Shown: piece after piece, positions 1 through 11,167 of the stretch
Layout: each line of letters begins with the position of its first letter
Position numbering within the stretch: position 1 is the first letter of the stretch
Source of the DNA: Alterluteimonas quercicellularis
GTDB taxonomy: Bacteria; Pseudomonadota; Gammaproteobacteria; Xanthomonadales; Xanthomonadaceae
Assembly (NCBI RefSeq): GCF_021191635.1
Contig: NZ_JAIWPR010000002.1
Coordinates: 248,001-312,000 of the forward strand
Length of the DNA stretch: 64,000 bases
Reading direction: 5' to 3'
Translations under genes and position numbers: made by a program
Notes under the pieces: generated by a model
Seen by the model: only the letters and a program-made list of their open reading frames with translations
Told to the model about the DNA's origin: nothing
Databases searched by the model: none

Positions 1-2260
1 CGCTTGGGCCCTGGCCGCAGATGCCGACGTACTTGCCCTTGGCCTTGGCGGCCTTGATCGCCATCGACAGCATCTTCTTGACCGCCGGATCGCGCTCGTC
101 GAACAGGTGCGCGACGATCGACGAGTCGCGGTCCAGGCCCAGGGTCAGCTGGGTCATGTCGTTGGAGCCGATCGAGAAGCCGTCGAAGATGTCGAGGAAC
201 TCGTCGGCCAGCAGCGCGTTGGACGGCACCTCGCACATCATGATGATCTTCAGCCCGTCCTCGCCCTGGCGCAGGCCGTTGGCGGCCAGCGCCTCGACCA
301 CCTTGCGGCCCTCGCCGAGCGTGCGCACGAACGGGATCATGACCCACAGGTTGTCGAGGCCCATGTCGTTGCGCACCTTCAGCACCGCGCGGCATTCCAG
401 CGCGAACGCCTCGGCGAAGGAGGGATCGACGTAGCGGCTGGCGCCGCGGAAGCCGATCATCGGGTTCTCCTCCTCGGGCTCGTAGCGCTGGCCGCCGATG
501 AGGTTGGCGTACTCGTTCGACTTGAAGTCGGACAGCCGCACGATGACCGGGTTCGGCGCCACCGAGGCGGTGAGGGTGGCGATGCCCTCGGCCAGGCGAT
601 CGACGTAGAACGACACCGGGTCGGCATAGCCGGCGGTGCGGGCGTCGATGGCCTTGCGGGTCGCCGCGTCCTGCTGGCCGTACTCCAGCAGCGCCTTCGG
701 GTGCACGCCGATATGGCTGGCGATGATCATCTCCAGCCGCGCCAGCCCGATGCCCGCGTTGGGCAGCTGGCCGAAGTCGAACGCGCGCTCGGGGTTGGCG
801 ACGTTCATCATGATCTTGAGAGGCGCCTCCGGCATCGAGGACAGGTCGGTGGTGGTGCGATCGAACGCCAGCTGGCCTTCGTAGATGAAGCCGGTATCGC
901 CCTCGGCGCAGCTCACCGTGACCTCGACGCCGTCCGCGATCGTCTCCAGCGCGTTGCCGGTGCCGACCACCGCAGGCACGCCCAGCTCGCGGGCGATGAT
1001 CGCCGCGTGGCAGGTGCGGCCGCCGCGGTTGGTCACGATCGCGGCCGAGCGCTTCATCACCGGCTCCCAGTCGGGGTCGGTCATGTCCGCGACCAGCACA
1101 TCGCCCGGCTGGACCTTGCTCATGTCGTCGAGCGAGCGCACCACGCGCGCCACGCCGGAGCCGATCTTCTGGCCGATCGCGCGGCCCTCGGTGATCACGG
1201 TGCCGCGCTCGCCCAGCGCATAGCGCTCGATCTGCGTGGCCTTGCCGCGCGACTTCACCGTCTCCGGGCGCGCCTGCACGATGAACAGCTTGCCGCTGAC
1301 GCCGTCCTTGGCCCATTCGATGTCCATCGGCCGGCCGTAGTGCTTCTCGATGGTGAGCGCCTGCCGGGAGAGCTCGTGGACGTCCTCGTCGGACACCGAG
1401 AAGCGCCCGCGCAGCTCGGCGGGCGTGTCCTCGTTGCGCACGCGCTCGCCGGCCTGGTCGGAATACACCATGCGGATCTGCTTGGCGCCCAGCGAGCGGC
1501 GCAGGATCGCCGGCCGGCCCTTGGCCAGCGTCGGCTTGTAGACGTAGAACTCGTCCGGGTTCACCGCGCCCTGCACGACGTTCTCGCCGAGCCCGTAGCT
1601 GGCGGTGACGAACACCACGTCGCGGAAGCCGGACTCGGTGTCGAGGGTGAACAGCACGCCCGAGGCGCCGACGTCCGAGCGCACCATCAGCTGCACGCCG
1701 GCCGACAGGAACACGTCCTCGTGCTTGAAGCCGTGGTGCACGCGGTAGGCGATGGCGCGGTCGTTGTAGAGGCTGGCGAAGACCTCCTTGACCTTGTGCA
1801 CCACGTCGTCGGCGCCGGTGACGTTGAGGAAGGTCTCCTGCTGGCCGGCGAAGGACGCGTCGGGCAGGTCCTCGGCGGTGGCCGAGGAGCGCACCGCCAC
1901 CGCCACGTCGCCGCCGCCGTTCTCGTCGGAGAGGCGGGCGTAGGCGCTGCGGATGTCGCGCTCGAGCTCGGGGTGCAGCGGCGCGTCGATGACCCAGCCG
2001 CGGATCTCGCGGCCGGCCGCGGTCAGCGCGCCCACGTCCTCGACGTCGAGCGTGGCCAGGCGGTCGAAGATGCGCTGGTGCAGGTCGTTGTGGGCGATGA
2101 ACGCCTTGAAGGCGTCGGCGGTGGTGGCGAAGCCCCCCGGCACGGACACGCCCAGCTGGGCCAGGTTGCCGATCATCTCGCCGAGCGAGGAGTTCTTGCC
2201 GCCGACCTGGGCGAGGTCGTCGAGTCGCAGATCGTGCAGCCAGAGGATGTTGGCGCTCAA
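1..2260 (-). CDS. ppsA: Phosphoenolpyruvate synthase (3' end cut by window edge)
   Basis: Converts pyruvate, ATP and water to phosphoenolpyruvate, AMP and phosphate in gluconeogenesis (cytoplasm). The translated protein runs about 753 residues before the window ends, against roughly 790 for the family, so about 40 C-terminal residues lie outside. The N-terminal ATP-grasp region ([21 protein letters not shown]) and the swivelling phosphohistidine motif [15 protein letters not shown] are both clear. The start is taken as TTG at 2258-2260 because it gives the canonical N-terminus ([10 protein letters not shown]) and has AGGAG about 10 bases upstream; no ATG is available at that position. It is divergent from ppsR, the usual arrangement in this lineage. 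Confidence 0.96.
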   Translation of the reverse strand, partial: MSANILWLHDLRLDDLAQVGGKNSSLGEMIGNLAQLGVSVPGGFATTADAFKAFIAHNDLHQRIFDRLATLDVEDVGALTAAGREIRGWVIDAPLHPELERDIRSAYARLSDENGGGDVAVAVRSSATAEDLPDASFAGQQETFLNVTGADDVVHKVKEVFASLYNDRAIAYRVHHGFKHEDVFLSAGVQLMVRSDVGASGVLFTLDTESGFRDVVFVTASYGLGENVVQGAVNPDEFYVYKPTLAKGRPAILRRSLGAKQIRMVYSDQAGERVRNEDTPAELRGRFSVSDEDVHELSRQALTIEKHYGRPMDIEWAKDGVSGKLFIVQARPETVKSRGKATQIERYALGERGTVITEGRAIGQKIGSGVARVVRSLDDMSKVQPGDVLVADMTDPDWEPVMKRSAAIVTNRGGRTCHAAIIARELGVPAVVGTGNALETIADGVEVTVSCAEGDTGFIYEGQLAFDRTTTDLSSMPEAPLKIMMNVANPERAFDFGQLPNAGIGLARLEMIIASHIGVHPKALLEYGQQDAATRKAIDARTAGYADPVSFYVDRLAEGIATLTASVAPNPVIVRLSDFKSNEYANLIGGQRYEPEEENPMIGFRGASRYVDPSFAEAFALECRAVLKVRNDMGLDNLWVMIPFVRTLGEGRKVVEALAANGLRQGEDGLKIIMMCEVPSNALLADEFLDIFDGFSIGSNDMTQLTLGLDRDSSIVAHLFDERDPAVKKMLSMAIKAAKAKGKYVGICGQGPS

Positions 2261-2384
2261 GGGGTGGCTCTCCTGGAGGAAAACTGGGGGGACGCGGGGG
2301 GACATGGGGAAACCGGGGCCCGCAGGGCGCGTCCCGGCGGAAGCGGCTATTTTAGCGTCCCCGATGCAACCGCGCCGAACCGCC

Positions 2385-3224
2385 ATGTCCCAGGACCCCG
2401 ACCACGCCCCCGTCCGCCCGGTCTTCTACGTCTCCGACGGCACCGGGATCACCGCCGAGACCATCGGGCACAGCCTGCTGACCCAGTTCGTCGGGTTCCG
2501 CTTCGTCACCGACCGCATCCCCTTCGTGGACACCCCGGACAAGGCCCACGAGGCGGTCGCCGAGATCGTCCGCGCCGGCGAGCTGCACGGCCACCGGCCG
2601 ATCGTGGTGAGTTCCTGCGTGGACCCGGCGATGAACGGACTGCTGGCGCAGAGCGGGGCGCTCATCCTCGACGTGTTCGCGCCGTTCATCGCGCCGATGG
2701 AGGTGGAGCTGGGTGTCTCGCGCCAGTCGCGGGTGGGCCGGGCCCACGGCATGGTCGACTTCGACACCTACCACCGCCGCATCAACGCGATGAACTTCGC
2801 GCTGACCCACGACGACGGCATGGCGGTGAACTACGACGAGGCCGACGTGATCCTGGTGGCAGTGTCGCGCGCCGGCAAGACCCCGACCTGCGTCTACCTG
2901 GCGCTGCACTACGGCATCCGCGCGGCGAACTACCCGCTGACCGAGGAGGACCTGGAATCCGACCGCCTGCCGCCGCGCCTGCGCCCGTACCGCCGCAAGC
3001 TGTTCGGCCTGACCATCGATCCGCAGCGCCTGCAGCAGATCCGGCAGGAACGCCGCCCGAACTCGCGCTACGCCGAACTGGAGACCTGCCGGCGGGAAGT
3101 GGCGGCCGCGGAGACCCTGCTGCGGATGGAGCGCATCCCCATGCTCAGCACCACCAACGCCTCGATCGAGGAGATCTCGAGCCGGATCCTGGAGGACCTG
3201 GGGATCAACCGCGAGATGTTCTGA
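2385..3224 (+). CDS. ppsR: PEP synthase regulatory protein (kinase/pyrophosphorylase, DUF299)
   Basis: Family members inactivate PEP synthase by ADP-dependent phosphorylation of a threonine next to the catalytic histidine and reactivate it by Pi-dependent dephosphorylation. The 279-residue protein starts [10 protein letters not shown] and shows the N-terminal [17 protein letters not shown] signature and the P-loop-like stretch [18 protein letters not shown] around residues 160-177. An in-frame ATG at 2364 would add seven residues, but the 2385 start fits family length better. It is transcribed away from ppsA, its target, so the pair forms a regulatory unit around a 124-bp intergenic region. 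Confidence 0.95.
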   Translation: MSQDPDHAPVRPVFYVSDGTGITAETIGHSLLTQFVGFRFVTDRIPFVDTPDKAHEAVAEIVRAGELHGHRPIVVSSCVDPAMNGLLAQSGALILDVFAPFIAPMEVELGVSRQSRVGRAHGMVDFDTYHRRINAMNFALTHDDGMAVNYDEADVILVAVSRAGKTPTCVYLALHYGIRAANYPLTEEDLESDRLPPRLRPYRRKLFGLTIDPQRLQQIRQERRPNSRYAELETCRREVAAAETLLRMERIPMLSTTNASIEEISSRILEDLGINREMF

Positions 3225-3325
3225 GCCGGCGGGCGCTTGCGTTCCTGACCGACCCTGAACGTTATGGCCGCCGCGCGGAAGCGTCAATGCTGCCCGCGTC
3301 CGGGGGCAGCGTGTAGGATCGGGCC

Positions 3326-3814
3326 ATGACCCAGGTCCTGCCCCCCGCCACGCGCATCCCCCGCATCGGCCGCTTCGGCTGGCTGATGGGGCTGTACGCG
3401 GAGAACCACACGCGGCTGGTCGCGCTGTTCGATCCCGGCCACCTGGCCGTGGGCGGCTACGTCTCCTCGATCGGCGACGGCCTCGACGTGCGCCTCGACG
3501 TCCTCGACCAGCACCGCTACACGACCGAGCTGCGCCTGTCCTACGCCATGACCGACCCGGTCACCGGCGAGCCGGACCCGTCGGCCTACCTGCGCCTGTA
3601 CCGCGACGCGCGGCAGGTGGAAGCGACCCACTGCTACGTGGGCCGCCGCTGGCAGGACGTCATCGGCATGTTCCCGCCGCCGGCGGAGGTGGTGGGCCAC
3701 CGCATGCGCATGAACACCTTCCTGGGCAAGTGGCTGCAGTACCTGGGCGAGCGCGGCCACGGCGTCGCCACGCTCGCGCCCGGCGCCGAGAGCGCCCGCC
3801 TGGCCGAGGCGTAG
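3326..3814 (+). CDS. DUF1249 domain protein
   Basis: A 162-residue soluble protein with no signal peptide or membrane segment. It has the DUF1249 (YqiB-type) pattern: an N-terminal YAENHTRLVALF stretch, a central DVRLDVLDQHRYTTELRLSY block and the arginine/aspartate-rich LYRDARQVEATHCY block before a WQDVIGMFPPP segment and a C-terminal NTFLGKWLQYL helix. The family's molecular function is not established; in enterobacteria it sits beside nudix and cyclic-AMP phosphodiesterase genes. Here it follows ppsR on the same strand after a 101-bp gap. The family call is firm but no function can be assigned. Confidence 0.85.
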   Translation: MTQVLPPATRIPRIGRFGWLMGLYAENHTRLVALFDPGHLAVGGYVSSIGDGLDVRLDVLDQHRYTTELRLSYAMTDPVTGEPDPSAYLRLYRDARQVEATHCYVGRRWQDVIGMFPPPAEVVGHRMRMNTFLGKWLQYLGERGHGVATLAPGAESARLAEA

Positions 3815-3878
3815 GCGCGCGCTCGCGCGCGAGCTGGCTTCAACGGGAAAGCTTCCTCGCGCGCAAGCGCGCTCCTGC
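3812..3878. repeat. REP-like inverted palindrome pair
   Basis: Two inversely oriented copies of a GC-only palindromic word, TAGGCGCGCGCTCGCGCGCGA at 3812-3832 and TCGCGCGCAAGCGCGCTCCTG at 3857-3877, separated by 24 bp. The same word pair recurs at 53282-53421 and 60370-60446, always between genes, so this is a dispersed family like the REP/BIME elements of Pseudomonas and Stenotrophomonas. No transposase is nearby. It may fold in RNA and affect mRNA ends of the convergent genes on both sides. Confidence 0.7.
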
Positions 3879-3897
3879 GGAAGCGGCGTGCCGAGGT

Positions 3898-4578
3898 TCA
3901 GCGCTCCGGCACGGTCCACAGGTAGATCGTGCTGTCGCCGACCTGCTGGGTCTGCTCGGGCTCCCACTCGTTGGCCATGTCGAACGCGTGGCTGACGATG
4001 CGGGTGCCGGGGCGCAGCTCGCTCAGCAGCTTCGGCCGCAGCTTCACGTTGAGGCTCTGCAGCAGGTACAGGGTGACCACCGTGGCCTCGCTGATGTCGG
4101 CCTCGAACAGGTCCTCCTCGCGGAAGGTCACCAGCTCGGTCACGCCGGCCCGCTGCGCGTTGGCGTTGGCCTCGCGGATGCGCACCGGGTTGATGTCGAT
4201 GCCCACCGCGCGGATGCCGAACTCGCGCGCGGCGGTGACCGGGATGCGGCCGTCGCCGGAGCCGAGGTCGTAGAGCACGTCGTTCCGGTTCACGCCGGCG
4301 AGCTTCAGCATCGCGTCCACCACCGGCTGCGGGGTGGGCACGTAGATCACGTCGGGATCGCGCGCCGGCTTGGGCAGGTCCTCCTCGGCGTAGGGCGAGC
4401 GCGGCTCGGTGGCGGCCGACACCGCCGGCATCGACTGGGCGTCGTCGGCGGGCGCGGTTTGCGCCGGCTGCTCCTCGCCCTGCTGGACAGGCTTGTAGGC
4501 GTTGATCGCGTCGTCGGCGCAGGCCGACACCAGCGGCAGGCACAGCAGCAGGCAGGCGAACGTCTTCGGAAACCTCAT
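3898..4578 (-). CDS. Lipoprotein-anchored class I SAM-dependent methyltransferase
   Basis: A 226-residue protein with a lipoprotein signal (MRFPKTFACLLLCLPLVSAC, lipobox cysteine at 20) followed by a low-complexity linker to about residue 65 and then a methyltransferase fold. Motif I reads LYDLGSGDGRIPVTA (about residues 90-104) and the acidic motif II reads AVGIDINPVRI. This arrangement matches the family of cell-envelope-anchored Rossmann methyltransferases found in many proteobacteria, whose substrate is unknown; a periplasmic SAM-dependent enzyme is puzzling because SAM is cytoplasmic. Its ATG overlaps the stop of the upstream permease (ATGA), so the two are translationally coupled. Confidence 0.85.
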   Translation of the reverse strand: MRFPKTFACLLLCLPLVSACADDAINAYKPVQQGEEQPAQTAPADDAQSMPAVSAATEPRSPYAEEDLPKPARDPDVIYVPTPQPVVDAMLKLAGVNRNDVLYDLGSGDGRIPVTAAREFGIRAVGIDINPVRIREANANAQRAGVTELVTFREEDLFEADISEATVVTLYLLQSLNVKLRPKLLSELRPGTRIVSHAFDMANEWEPEQTQQVGDSTIYLWTVPER

Positions 4579-5945
4579 GGCGGCGACTCCTTTCTTAGAC
4601 TTGGCTCGGGATGGAGGAACAGCAGCAGCACCGCGCCCAGCGCCAGCACGGCGATGCCGAACAGGGCGCCGACGCCGGTGTAGACCAGGCTCGAGTACAG
4701 CAGATAGGCGCTGGTGGCGCAGAACAGCAGGGGCAGGGCGGGGTAGAGCGGCACCCGGAACGGGCGCGGACGCGCGGGGTCGCGCCGGCGCAGCACGAAC
4801 AGCGAGGCGCCGACCAGCAGGAAGAACAGCCAGAACACCGGCGCGGTGTACTCCACGGCGGTGCGGAAGCCGTCCATCGCGTTCGCCGCCACGGCCACCA
4901 GCGCCAGCGACAGCCCGCCCTGGGCGAGCATGGCCGCGCGCGGGGTGCCGTGCGCCTGGTCCCAGCGGCCGATGAAGCCCAGTGCGGGATAGTCGCGGCC
5001 CACCGCGTAGACGCTGCGCGCGCCGGTGATCATGGTGGCGTTGGCCGAGGTCAGCGCGGCGGCGACCACGATCGCGCTCATCAGCGTCGAGCCCGCCGGG
5101 CCGAACACCGCGCGCATCGCATCCGCGGCCACCGCATCGGACGCCGCCATCCCGCCCAGCCCCAGCACGCGCAGGAAGGCGAGGTTGACCAGCACATACA
5201 GCGCGGCGATGACGATCAGGCTGAGCACCAGGATGCGCGGCATCAGCCGCCGCGCGTCGCGCACCTCGGCGGTGATGTAGACCGCCTCGTTCCAGCCGCC
5301 GTAGGTCAGCAGCACGAAGACCAGGATCAGGCCGAGCGCGCTGTCGCCGCCGGGGCCCGTACCGGGCAGCGCGGTGCCGTCCGGCGCGAACAGCAGGCCG
5401 GCGACGATGATCAGGCACACGCCCGCTACCTCGATCACGGTCAGCGCGTTCTGCACCGCCGTGCCCTGGCGCACGCCCAGCCAGTTGAGGCAGGTCAGCA
5501 CCGCGACGATGGCGGCCGCGTAGAGCGACGACGAGGCCGGGCCGAGCGCGAACAGCTGGGTCAGGTAGTCGCCGGCGACGTAGGCCATCAGCACGATCGA
5601 GCCGGTCTGGATGACGGTCAGCCGCGCCCATGCGTACAGGAACGCCGGCCGCACGCCGTAGGCCCGGCGCAGGTAGCTGTAGTCGCCGCCGGACTGGGGA
5701 TAGGTGGTGGCGAGTTCGGCGTAGCACAGCGCCCCGACCAGCGACAGCGCGCCGCCCACCGCCCAGGCCAGCAGCATCACCAGCCCGCTGGACGAGGCGC
5801 CGGCGACCAGCGAGGGAGTGCGGAAGATGCCGGCGCCCACGACGATGCCGATCGTGATCGCGAACGCCGCGGCCGGATGGAGGATGGGGCGAGGCTCGAG
5901 GGCCGCGGCGTCGGTCGTCGTGGGACGGGCGACTCGAGAATCCAT
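4575..5945 (-). CDS. APC-superfamily amino acid permease
   Basis: A 456-residue inner-membrane transporter with about 12 hydrophobic segments. The first segment carries the APC glycine-rich substrate-binding loop IGIVVGAGIFRTPSLVAG (about residues 33-50), followed by SLVGALCYAELATTYPQSGGDYSYL, both typical of the APC amino acid/polyamine family. The start at 5945 (MDSRVARP) is preferred over an in-frame ATG 111 bases upstream because the upstream extension is arginine/cysteine-rich and lacks family-like sequence. The stop overlaps the methyltransferase start by four bases, indicating a two-gene operon. The substrate cannot be predicted beyond an amino acid or amine. Confidence 0.9.
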   Translation of the reverse strand: MDSRVARPTTTDAAALEPRPILHPAAAFAITIGIVVGAGIFRTPSLVAGASSSGLVMLLAWAVGGALSLVGALCYAELATTYPQSGGDYSYLRRAYGVRPAFLYAWARLTVIQTGSIVLMAYVAGDYLTQLFALGPASSSLYAAAIVAVLTCLNWLGVRQGTAVQNALTVIEVAGVCLIIVAGLLFAPDGTALPGTGPGGDSALGLILVFVLLTYGGWNEAVYITAEVRDARRLMPRILVLSLIVIAALYVLVNLAFLRVLGLGGMAASDAVAADAMRAVFGPAGSTLMSAIVVAAALTSANATMITGARSVYAVGRDYPALGFIGRWDQAHGTPRAAMLAQGGLSLALVAVAANAMDGFRTAVEYTAPVFWLFFLLVGASLFVLRRRDPARPRPFRVPLYPALPLLFCATSAYLLYSSLVYTGVGALFGIAVLALGAVLLLFLHPEPSLRKESPP

Positions 5946-6083
5946 GGGGCTCCGGTGATCGCGCGGGAGGCGATGCGCCGGAACGCACCGCAGGGTCGGC
6001 GACCGATTGGAGCAGGGCGCGCATTCGCGCAACGTGAACGCGCGGCAACGCCGCATGCTTTACGCAGCGCGTCCGCAGGAACG

Positions 6084-6108
6084 AAAAACGCCCGCTCGAG
6101 CGGGCGTT
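6084..6108 (-). terminator. Rho-independent terminator of the tRNA operon
   Basis: Read on the minus strand, AACGCCCGCTCGAGCGGGCGTT is a perfect palindrome followed by TTTTT (the A-run at 6084-6088 on the plus strand). It lies 20 bp past the 3' end of tRNA-Glu and would end the tRNA-Ala/tRNA-Glu transcript. Confidence 0.85.
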
Positions 6109-6127
6109 CGTCGTGCATCCTGGCGCG

Positions 6128-6203
6128 TGGCGTCCCCACGGGGATTCGAACCCCGGTCGCCACCGTGAAAGGGTGGTGTCCTAGGCCTCTAGACGATGGG
6201 GAC
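6128..6203 (-). tRNA. tRNA-Glu(UUC)
   Basis: On the minus strand a 76-nt cloverleaf starts GTCCCCATCGTCTAGAGGCC, has anticodon loop CTTTCAC (anticodon TTC), T-arm GTTCGAATC and encodes the terminal CCA. The acceptor stem GTCCCCA/TGGGGAC pairs fully. It lies downstream of tRNA-Ala in the same orientation. Confidence 0.97.
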
Positions 6204-6249
6204 GCGGTTCGCGAAGCGGACGCCGCACCGGCCTCTGGTGCGGAAACCG

Positions 6250-6325
6250 TGGTGGAGCCAGGCGGGATCGAACCGCCGACCTCCTGCATGCCATGCAGGC
6301 GCTCTCCCAGCTGAGCTATGGCCCC
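6250..6325 (-). tRNA. tRNA-Ala(GGC)
   Basis: A 76-nt cloverleaf on the minus strand starts GGGGCCATAGCTCAGCTGGG, has anticodon stem-loop CCTGC-ATGGCAT-GCAGG (anticodon GGC), T-arm GGTTCGATCC and an encoded CCA. It is 46 bp upstream of tRNA-Glu and shares its terminator. Confidence 0.97.
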
Positions 6326-6413
6326 ACGTGTCGGGAGCGCGAAATTGTAATGACGCCTCGAAAGGAGCGCAACCGCTTTTTTCGAGGCGGTCCGGACCCG
6401 GGCGCCGGGCCGC

Positions 6414-8715
<2,302 letters not shown>

Positions 8716-8726
<11 letters not shown>

Positions 8727-9162
8727 GGGGCGTCTCCCGGTCCACAGCGCCGGTCTCGGTGGTCAGCGCCCCCAGGATCGGGCAGTCCGCCGCCGGGCCG
8801 TGGCCAGGACAGGCCTCGACCAGCCCGGCCAGGGCGTCCCGGACCCGGCTCAGCTCGGCGAGCTTGCGCTCGAGCGCGTCGAGCCGCGCACGGGCCAGCT
8901 CGCGCAGCGCCACGATGTCGCCGTTCGCGTCCGGACGCGCGCCGGCGCGGTCCGACAGCGCCAGCAGTTCCTGGATCTCGGCCAGGGTGAAGCCCAGCGC
9001 CTTGGCGCGTGCGACGAAGCGCAGCCGCTGGACGTCCGACGCGCCGTAGCGCCGGTAGCCGGACGGCTGGCGCGCAGGTGCCGGCAGCACGCCGTGGCGC
9101 TCGTAGTAGCGCACGGTGTCGATGGACACGCCGGACAGGCGCGACAGCTCGCCGATCTGCAT
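8716..9162 (-). CDS. MerR-family metal-responsive activator (CueR-like)
   Basis: A 148-residue dimeric activator with the MerR winged helix-turn-helix at the N-terminus ([20 protein letters not shown]), a long dimerisation helix, and a C-terminal metal-binding loop [10 protein letters not shown] (cysteines near 117 and 126), resembling the two-cysteine Cu(I)/Au(I)/Ag(I) loop of CueR. It would bind the dyad at 9202-9217, in its own promoter, and twist the over-long spacer to activate itself and copA, with which it overlaps. Metal identity rests on the pump next door and the two-cysteine loop; a Zn- or Pb-type sensor is less likely. Confidence 0.9.
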
Positions 9163-9191
9163 GGGGGGAGGCTCGGGGAACGGGAGGATCC

Positions 9192-9223
9192 AGCTTAGAG
9201 CCTGGACCCAGGTCCAGGGTCAA
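9192..9223 (-). promoter_or_regulatory. MerR-type promoter with operator dyad for merR-copA
   Basis: On the minus strand a -35 TTGACC and a -10-like CTAAGC/TAAGCT are separated by 19-20 bp, longer than the 17 bp of normal promoters, which is the hallmark of MerR-controlled promoters. The spacer is filled by the dyad CTGGACC-TG-GGTCCAG (9202-9217). It lies 30 bp upstream of the merR start. Confidence 0.85.
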
Positions 9224-9236
9224 GGCCACCCTCCGA

Positions 9237-9264
9237 TTCTTACATAATCTACATTATGCGAAAT
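9237..9264. other. dif site / left prophage junction (attL), functional XerC-XerD arrangement
   Basis: Read on the minus strand, ATTTCGCATAAT-GTAGAT-TATGTAAGAA has the 28-bp architecture of dif: XerC arm TTTCGCATAAT, 6-bp centre, XerD arm TTATGTAAGAA, closely resembling the Escherichia coli dif (GCGCATAATGTATATTATGT). The XerD arm (9237-9247) is host-derived. The XerC arm lies at the start of the prophage. It marks the replication terminus of the chromosome. Confidence 0.85.
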
Positions 9265-9332
9265 GATCAGGCGGGTTTGGCGTGACGCTGCGCGTCACAT
9301 TGGCAGGCTGATCCGCCGCATCGGAGACCGCT

Positions 9333-9647
9333 ATGCCCCGCTGCCGGCACTGTAGCGCCGAGACCGACGACGCCCACTACGAGCGAGTCGTCCACAACAG
9401 ATGCAGCCTCCACGGCCCCTGGACAGGCTGGCGCATGGCCGGCCGCGACCTGGTGTCGCCGCACGGCGACCGCTTCTCCCCGGAGCGCCTGGAAGGGCTC
9501 GCGTGGCGCATGCAGGCCGAGGCCCGCCGGGACGCTGCCCGGGCCCGGAATGAGACGAGAAGAGCGGGTCAGCATGGGATGGTGACCGTGCTACGGGTGC
9601 GGCAGTGCGACTGGCACGCCGAGCGCTTCGGCAACCGCGCGGGATAA
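9333..9647 (+). CDS. DUF3653-like phage protein
   Basis: A 104-residue basic protein beginning MPRCRHCSAETDDAHY, with an N-terminal CxxC pair plus a later HNRCSLHGPW segment and a WRMAGRDLVSPHGDR core. This resembles the DUF3653 proteins seen in Xanthomonas and Stenotrophomonas filamentous phages; function is unknown. The ATG follows GGAG by six bases. In the excised circular phage the upstream regulator frame would read through the attachment site and end at 9354, overlapping this start, so the two genes would form one operon that integration breaks apart. In the integrated state its promoter is not evident. Confidence 0.6.
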   Translation: MPRCRHCSAETDDAHYERVVHNRCSLHGPWTGWRMAGRDLVSPHGDRFSPERLEGLAWRMQAEARRDAARARNETRRAGQHGMVTVLRVRQCDWHAERFGNRAG

Positions 9648-9657
9648 CGACGCCACC

Positions 9658-9676
9658 GTAGGGGCTCTGCCCCTAC
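9658..9676. other. Perfect 8-bp hairpin after the DUF3653-like gene
   Basis: GTAGGGGC-TCT-GCCCCTAC forms a perfect stem with a 3-nt loop, 10 bp after the stop codon of the preceding gene. No T-run follows on either strand, so it is not a classical terminator; it could block exonucleases or act as a phage packaging or replication hairpin. Confidence 0.5.
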
Positions 9677-9717
9677 ACCCCGATGTACGATGCCGCCGAA
9701 AACAACGGGGGAACAGC

Positions 9718-9873
9718 ATGGATAACAAGCAACCTGCATCGCACCAAGAAGATTTGAAGCGAATGACGGCATCCCGCAACAGCTGGAAGCTGATCGCGAT
9801 TCTTGCGCTCGCTGGTTGTGCCCACTTCGTCTACAGCGCTTTCATGCGCGGTGTAAACGGCTGCCTATGCTGA
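9718..9873 (+). CDS. Small membrane-anchored phage protein (51 residues)
   Basis: Not recognised. A 51-residue frame starts at ATG 9718 behind a good ribosome-binding site (GGGGGAAC six bases upstream). It has a charged N-terminal half (MDNKQPASHQEDLKRM) and one hydrophobic segment, WKLIAILALAGCAHFVYSAF, ending in GCLC. The LALAGC stretch resembles a lipobox but the 22-residue charged leader is long for a lipoprotein, so a single-pass membrane protein is more likely. It converges on the zot gene, whose stop is two bases away. Its lower GC content fits phage origin. Whether it is expressed is uncertain. Confidence 0.55.
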   Translation: MDNKQPASHQEDLKRMTASRNSWKLIAILALAGCAHFVYSAFMRGVNGCLC

Positions 9874-9874
9874 C

Positions 9875-11167
9875 TCAACGCCCCACACCCTGGCCGCTGT
9901 ACCTCCCGGTTTCAACACCCATATCCCCATAGGTGGCCATCTGGCCATAGCCAAGCTGGGAGCGCCCCACGCCGTGCATGGCGGCGACCTGGTGGGGTTG
10001 GGGGGCAGGCACGCCCGACGGCCCTTGACGGGCCTCTGCGGGCTTTGCCTGCCCCCTATCGGTGTTGCGGGGCTCGGGAGCGCGATACGGGTTGTAGATG
10101 CCGCCTGCATCGACAATGGCATTGCACATGACGGTGTCGAGACCGTACCGGGTCACCTGCTCGGTGAAGCAGCTGCAGCGGCCCTCGCGCCACTGCCCAT
10201 CGGCACCGACGCCCGCCGAGGAGCGCATGCAGTACAGATCGGGCTCCGCCCGCACTTCCCTGCCCTGGTAGACCGGTGCCGACCAGGGGTGGGTGCCGAC
10301 GACCGGCTGGAACTGGCGCAGGTACATCGCCGGGTCATCGGTGGCACGAACGGCATCACGCCCTTCCGACCGCGAGCCCGTCGCCGACGCAGTGCCCGAG
10401 CTGGCGGACGACGACGTGCCCGAGACGCCGGCGATGGTGCCCTCCATGACGCTGGTCACTTTGGTGTAGACGTTCCAGCCGATGAAAGCGGCCACCGGCA
10501 CGAACAGCGCAGCCAGCACGATCTTGAAGGGGATGCGCCGCTTGAACGTATGCGTCTTGGCTGAGGTGTACCAACCGTAGTACTGCTTTGGGTAGGCCCA
10601 GAAGTGCACCTGCGCGTCCTTGCGCTCCTGCCAAGCGGTGCGCGGCCACATCACGCAGTGGTCGAACTCGAACACCGTGGCGCGCTCCATGTTGCCCTTG
10701 CGCTCAAGGTGATAGTGCCGACTGATGCGATCACGCAGGAACGAGTCGAGCGACTGCGGAGCCTGCGTCAAGAGGATGAAGCGGATGCCGAACTGGCGAC
10801 CCTCGGCGAGCATTTCGATGTGCTTGGGCGCCCGGCCAGGGCCGCGCTGGGGGAATACCTTGTGGGCCTCATCGATCAGGATGACGGAGCCCGGCGGCAA
10901 CGTCGCCCACTTCGGCAGATGGTCACCGGTCTCAGAATCGACCCTCGGTGTGCCATCGTCGTTGAATGCCATGTCGGCGATGGCGAAAGGCAGCTTCGGC
11001 AAGTGCCCCGGATCGGCACCACGGATGTTGAGGGTATAGAGGACACCGCCTTCCTCTTGGGTCAGCAAGTCAGCCTGCTGGACGGCGAACAACGTCTTGC
11101 CGGTGCCCTCGACACCGGTCACCAGGACCTTGGGTTCGCTGATGAGCGCCTTTCCGGCCGAGATCAT
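9875..11167 (-). CDS. zot: Zot-type phage assembly ATPase (inovirus pI)
   Basis: Inner-membrane ATPase that drives extrusion of filamentous virions. The 430-residue protein begins MISAGKALIS at 11167 (ATGA overlap with the pVI-like gene). It has Walker A GVEGTGKT at 18-25, Walker B SVILIDEAHK near residues 94-103, and an LLTQAPQSLDSFLRDR sensor region. A single membrane segment, IVLAALFVPVAAFIGWNVY (about 215-235), is followed by a periplasmic tail with several cysteines and a Gly/Gln-rich end. Domain order and topology are those of Zot/pI. A longer in-frame extension upstream is antisense-like arginine-rich sequence overlapping the pVI-like gene and was not used. Confidence 0.93.
   Translation of the reverse strand: MISAGKALISEPKVLVTGVEGTGKTLFAVQQADLLTQEEGGVLYTLNIRGADPGHLPKLPFAIADMAFNDDGTPRVDSETGDHLPKWATLPPGSVILIDEAHKVFPQRGPGRAPKHIEMLAEGRQFGIRFILLTQAPQSLDSFLRDRISRHYHLERKGNMERATVFEFDHCVMWPRTAWQERKDAQVHFWAYPKQYYGWYTSAKTHTFKRRIPFKIVLAALFVPVAAFIGWNVYTKVTSVMEGTIAGVSGTSSSASSGTASATGSRSEGRDAVRATDDPAMYLRQFQPVVGTHPWSAPVYQGREVRAEPDLYCMRSSAGVGADGQWREGRCSCFTEQVTRYGLDTVMCNAIVDAGGIYNPYRAPEPRNTDRGQAKPAEARQGPSGVPAPQPHQVAAMHGVGRSQLGYGQMATYGDMGVETGRYSGQGVGR

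Noticed and set aside
107-3316. Very long plus-strand frame opposite ppsA
   Set aside because: Composition is His/Arg/Ala-rich antisense sequence; ppsA on the minus strand and ppsR on the plus strand explain the region.
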